Under the pieces are notes generated by a model, which did no database searches, was not told the origin of the DNA, and saw only the letters and a program-made list of their open reading frames with translations. From Streptomyces sp. WMMC940 (GTDB lineage Bacteria; Actinomycetota; Actinomycetes; Streptomycetales; Streptomycetaceae), in NCBI RefSeq assembly GCF_027460265.1, contig NZ_JAPZBC010000001.1:5498001-5562000 (forward strand): a DNA stretch of 64,000 nucleotides. Reading direction: 5' to 3'. Numbering within the stretch: position 1 is the first letter of the stretch; every line of letters starts with the position of its first letter. Below, piece after piece: positions 61,338 through 64,000 of this stretch. Position numbers and translations under genes: made by a program.

Positions 61338-62000
61338 GTGACACACGAACCACCCCGCGGCCTCGACGTCCTGCGCGTCTTCTGCTCCGGTGACGGCCGC
61401 CACGGCAACGCCCTCGGAGTCGTGCGCGACGGGCGGCCGTACCCCGACGAGCAGTCCCGCCGGGCGCTCGCGGCCGAACTGGGCTTCAGCGAGACCGTGT
61501 TCGTCGACGACCCCGAGCGCGGCGTCGTCGACATCCACACCCCGGGGGAGCGCCTGCCGTTCGCCGGCCATCCTCTCGTCGGGGTGGCCTGGCTGCTGGA
61601 CCTGGAGACGGTGAACCCGCCGGCGGGGGAGGTGTGGGTGCGCTCCGACGGAGAGTTCACCTGGATCACCGCACCCGCCGAGTGGGCCCCGCCGCGTACC
61701 CTGCGCCGCTACGGCTCGGCGGCCGAGGTCGAGACATTGGAGGTGCCGCCGCCCGGCGAATGGACGTACGCATGGGCGTGGGAGGACGAGGCCGCGGGCC
61801 GGATCCGGGCCCGCGCCTTCCCCGGCCGGGGCGACGGCATCGACGAGGACGAGGCCACCGGCGCGGCGGCGCTGCTGCTGACCGAACAGCTCGGCCGCGC
61901 ACTGAACATCACCCAGGGCCGCGGCTCCCAGCTCCTGACGGCCCCCGCGCCCGACGGCCTGATCGAACTCGGCGGCCGCGTACGGCTCGCGGGCCCCTGA
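61338..62000 (+). CDS. PhzF-family protein, short form
   Basis: A 220-residue PhzF-like protein: LDVLRVFCSGDGRHGNALG, LGFSETVFVDD (catalytic Glu), LPFAGHPLVG and DEATGAAALLL. It is shorter than the 284-residue copy at 47016, with a reduced second half, as seen in some Streptomyces relatives. GTG 61338 gives the family-like VTHEPPRGLD start; no ribosome site is present. Substrate unknown. Confidence 0.82.
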   Translation: MTHEPPRGLDVLRVFCSGDGRHGNALGVVRDGRPYPDEQSRRALAAELGFSETVFVDDPERGVVDIHTPGERLPFAGHPLVGVAWLLDLETVNPPAGEVWVRSDGEFTWITAPAEWAPPRTLRRYGSAAEVETLEVPPPGEWTYAWAWEDEAAGRIRARAFPGRGDGIDEDEATGAAALLLTEQLGRALNITQGRGSQLLTAPAPDGLIELGGRVRLAGP

Positions 62001-62141
62001 CGCATCGCGGCGGAGGCGCCCGACCCGCGAGTTTCGGCGCCCGGGGCACGCGGCGCGATGCCCGAGGGCGCGCCGCGTCGTCGCCCGCGGTCACGGTGGT
62101 CCCGCGGTGGCCTGCGGTCGCGCGGCGCCTTCGCGCCGCAT

Positions 62142-62211
62142 GCGGTCTCGCGAGGTCCGTGGGCACGGGGCACTTGCGATACCCGCGGTCGCGCGACGTC
62201 CGTGGGCACGG
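62142..62211. repeat. 43-bp imperfect direct repeat
   Basis: GCGGTCTCGCGAGGTCCGTG begins at 62142 and a near copy (GCGGTCGCGCGACGTCCGTG) at 62185, both followed by GGCACGGG. It lies in the gap between convergent genes. Confidence 0.6.
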
Positions 62212-62275
62212 GAAGCGCACCGGCGCCAGAAGCGCACCAGCACGGGCACGGGCCACGCGCGGTCCCGTCGCCGCG

Positions 62276-62938
62276 TCACGCCGCGCTGAGCGGGAACTCC
62301 CGGCCCAGCTCGCGGAACACCGCGCCGTTGAAGTCGAAGGCGCGCCTGCACTCGTCGATGATGCGCTGCTTCTCGAGGTCGTCCGCGTTCACCGCGTCCA
62401 GCAGCTCCCGGTAACCCCGCTTGAAGGCCGCCGGGTTGGGGATCTGCTCGAAGACGTAGAAGCGGACCCCGTCGCCCTTGCGGGCGAAGCCCCAGGTGCG
62501 CTCGGCCTTGTCGCGGATGATCTGGCCACCGGAGAGGTCCCCGAGGTAGCGGGTGTAGTGGTGGGCCACATAGCCCGCCGGCCAGGTGAGGGCGCACTCC
62601 TCCACCCGGGCCGCGTACGCGGCCGTGGCGGGCAGCGGGCGCAGACCGACACGCCAGTCCGGGCCGCGAAGATGCGCCAGGTCCCGCTCCAGTTCGGCCG
62701 CGCGGAACAGCTCCGGCCGGATGAACGGCCCCGCGACCGGGTCGCCCTCGAGCGCGCCCGCCGAGTCCTCCAGTGCCCGGTACACGAACCACAGCTGCTC
62801 CGTGTAGCGGGCGTACGCCTCGACGGCCAGCCGGCCGCCGAGCAGATCGCTCATGAAGGTCGACGTCTCCGCCTCGGTGTGCTGTTCGTGCGACGCGACA
62901 CGGATCAGGGTCGAGAACGGCGTGTCCAGCGTGTCCAA
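62276..62938 (-). CDS. Haem oxygenase, biliverdin-producing
   Basis: A 220-residue haem oxygenase of the HmuO type. The proximal haem ligand is His20 (HTEAETSTFMSDLLGG), and the distal helix is YTRYLGDLSGGQII with its conserved glycines. The enzyme opens haem to biliverdin, CO and Fe(II), so the cell can use haem iron. The iron box at 62987-63004, 49 bp upstream, implies induction when iron is short. Nearby haem-uptake genes are only remnants. Confidence 0.94.
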   Translation of the reverse strand: MDTLDTPFSTLIRVASHEQHTEAETSTFMSDLLGGRLAVEAYARYTEQLWFVYRALEDSAGALEGDPVAGPFIRPELFRAAELERDLAHLRGPDWRVGLRPLPATAAYAARVEECALTWPAGYVAHHYTRYLGDLSGGQIIRDKAERTWGFARKGDGVRFYVFEQIPNPAAFKRGYRELLDAVNADDLEKQRIIDECRRAFDFNGAVFRELGREFPLSAA

Positions 62939-62986
62939 GGCGGGCCTCCGGGGACCGATGGGGACGGGAACCAGAAGGATCCTCGT

Positions 62987-63004
62987 ACTTAGGCTTACCT
63001 AAGT
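62987..63004. promoter_or_regulatory. Iron box (DmdR/IdeR-type operator)
   Basis: ACTTAGG-CTTA-CCTAAGT is a perfect 7-bp-arm palindrome containing TTAGGCTTACCTAA, close to the actinobacterial iron box (TTAGGTTAGGCTCACCTAA). It sits directly upstream of the haem oxygenase gene. Confidence 0.88.
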
Positions 63005-63053
63005 CAACTGGTTCCCGACGGCCTGTCGGTAAGAACGCTACCCAGGATTCGCG

Positions 63054-63911
63054 TCAGGGCAACGTCAGGATGTCCGCCCCGGTCTCCGTCACCACCAGCG
63101 TGTGCTCGAACTGCGCGGTCCGCTTCCGGTCCTTCGTCACCACGGTCCAGCCGTCGTCCCACATGTCGTACTCGTGCGTCCCGAGTGTCAGCATCGGCTC
63201 GATGGTGAACGTCATGCCGGGCTGCATCACGGTCGTCGCGTGCGGGCTGTCGTAGTGCGGGATGATCAGGCCGGAGTGGAACGAGGAGTTGATGCCGTGG
63301 CCGGTGAAGTCGCGCACGACGCCGTAGCCGAACCGCTTCGCGTACGACTCGATGACCCGCCCGATGACATTGATCTGGCGGCCGGGCCGGACCGCCTTGA
63401 TCGCGCGGCTGAGCGACTCCCGCGTCCGCTCGACCAGCAGCTTCGACTCCTCGTCCACGTCGCCGCACAGATAGGTGGCGTTGTTGTCGCCGTGCACGCC
63501 GTTGAGGTACGCGGTGACGTCCAGGTTCACGATGTCGCCGTCGCGCAGCACCGTGGAGTCCGGGATGCCGTGGCAGATGACCTCGTTGACCGAGGAGCAC
63601 AGCGACTTCGGGAAGCCCCGGTAGCCGAGCGTCGACGGGTACGCCCCGTGGTCGCACATGAACTCGTGTGCGACCCGGTCGAGTTCGTCGGTGGTCACCC
63701 CGGGGGCGATGAGCTTCGCGGCCTCCTCCATCGCCTGAGCGGCGATACGGCCCGCGACGCGCATCCTCTCGATCGTCTCGGCGTCCTGGATCTCCGGCCC
63801 GGTGTACGGCTTGGGCGCGGGCTTCCCGACGTACTCGGGGCGCCGGATGTTTCCGGGTACGGAACGGGTGGGAGAGAGCTTCCCTGGTACGAGCAGCGAC
63901 TGGCCAGACAT
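63054..63911 (-). CDS. map: Type I methionine aminopeptidase
   Basis: A 285-residue enzyme that removes the first Met from new proteins. All five metal ligands are visible: Asp in VNLDVTAYL, Asp in HGDNNATYL, His in [11 protein letters not shown], Glu in [10 protein letters not shown] and Glu in QFEHTLVV. An N-terminal extension with [14 protein letters not shown] and [10 protein letters not shown], resembling the SH3-binding-type linker of actinobacterial Map, precedes the core. It is one of usually two map genes in Streptomyces. Confidence 0.95.
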   Translation of the reverse strand: MSGQSLLVPGKLSPTRSVPGNIRRPEYVGKPAPKPYTGPEIQDAETIERMRVAGRIAAQAMEEAAKLIAPGVTTDELDRVAHEFMCDHGAYPSTLGYRGFPKSLCSSVNEVICHGIPDSTVLRDGDIVNLDVTAYLNGVHGDNNATYLCGDVDEESKLLVERTRESLSRAIKAVRPGRQINVIGRVIESYAKRFGYGVVRDFTGHGINSSFHSGLIIPHYDSPHATTVMQPGMTFTIEPMLTLGTHEYDMWDDGWTVVTKDRKRTAQFEHTLVVTETGADILTLP

Positions 63912-64000
63912 GCCAGCGAGTCTAACCGGGGGTTCCCGGCGCTCCGGGCGCCGGGAACGGCGTCGTCCTCGGGCGAAGGGGAAGACGTCGGGGCAGCATG

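Noticed and set aside
1..64000. CRISPR arrays, rRNA and tRNA genes
   Set aside because: No regularly spaced identical repeats and no rRNA or cloverleaf sequences were recognised by eye; a covariance-model scan was not possible.

Overview
The window is high-GC actinobacterial DNA and almost certainly comes from a Streptomyces chromosome. The grounds are GC-rich third codon positions, GTG starts, close operon packing, Streptomyces-type secreted proteins, an NlpC/P60 protein typical of actinomycete conjugative elements, and an actinobacterial iron box.

Bases 1 to about 31,000 look like the right-hand part of a large integrated genomic island whose left end is outside the window. It starts with a cut-off NlpC/P60 cell-wall hydrolase and a DNA methyltransferase, followed by a nuclease-like DUF5655 protein and an intact IS3-family element (3673-4976) with 24-bp terminal repeats and a 4-bp target duplication. 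The core is a complete DNA phosphorothioation (Dnd) locus at 5112-12776: a dnd-linked methyltransferase, divergent dndA, and overlapping dndBCDE behind a palindromic operator. A strong terminator closes that operon. A second tight operon follows (13195-23097, with further genes to 28374): a GIY-YIG-like protein, a second DGQHR protein, a protein with RNA-polymerase-like DNA-binding modules, a PLD-plus-DEAD helicase, a 54-residue protein, a second DndD-like ATPase, and a small protein resembling dnd-associated protein 4. Then come an 889-residue sigma-like/nuclease-like protein and a RelE-UvrD helicase gene broken by two amber codons. DndF, DndG and DndH are absent, so this second operon is the best candidate for an undescribed phosphorothioation-linked restriction module. 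Excisionase and tyrosine integrase genes (29292-30951) close the island next to metG.

Bases 31,391 to 42,623 hold metG and then a compact reverse-strand operon that looks like a small natural-product cluster. Its genes encode a 5-aminolevulinate-synthase-like enzyme, a TauD dioxygenase, a KAS III enzyme with an apparent one-base frameshift, an ATP-grasp ligase, an MDR oxidoreductase, two small or unknown proteins, a LuxE/PaaK-like adenylating enzyme and an MFS exporter. At its head a small exported peptide gene diverges from a LuxR-type regulator, suggesting a signal/regulator pair. Streptomyces normally makes aminolevulinate by the C5 route, so a dedicated synthase points to a specialised product.

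Bases 43,800 to 64,000 are ordinary Streptomyces core or accessory genes: GH15 hydrolase, secreted protein, two PhzF proteins, SDR, PhoD phosphatase, Bcr/CflA exporter, Rsm22 methyltransferase, a dimethylargininase divergent from a TetR regulator, a Prim-Pol-like protein, a lipoprotein, the FTR1 iron permease, haem oxygenase with an iron box, and methionine aminopeptidase. Between 60,243 and 61,242 the iron/haem uptake genes show two deletion scars: an in-frame EfeO-EfeB chimera, and a junction joining the tails of an HmuV-like ATPase and a surface-anchored protein.
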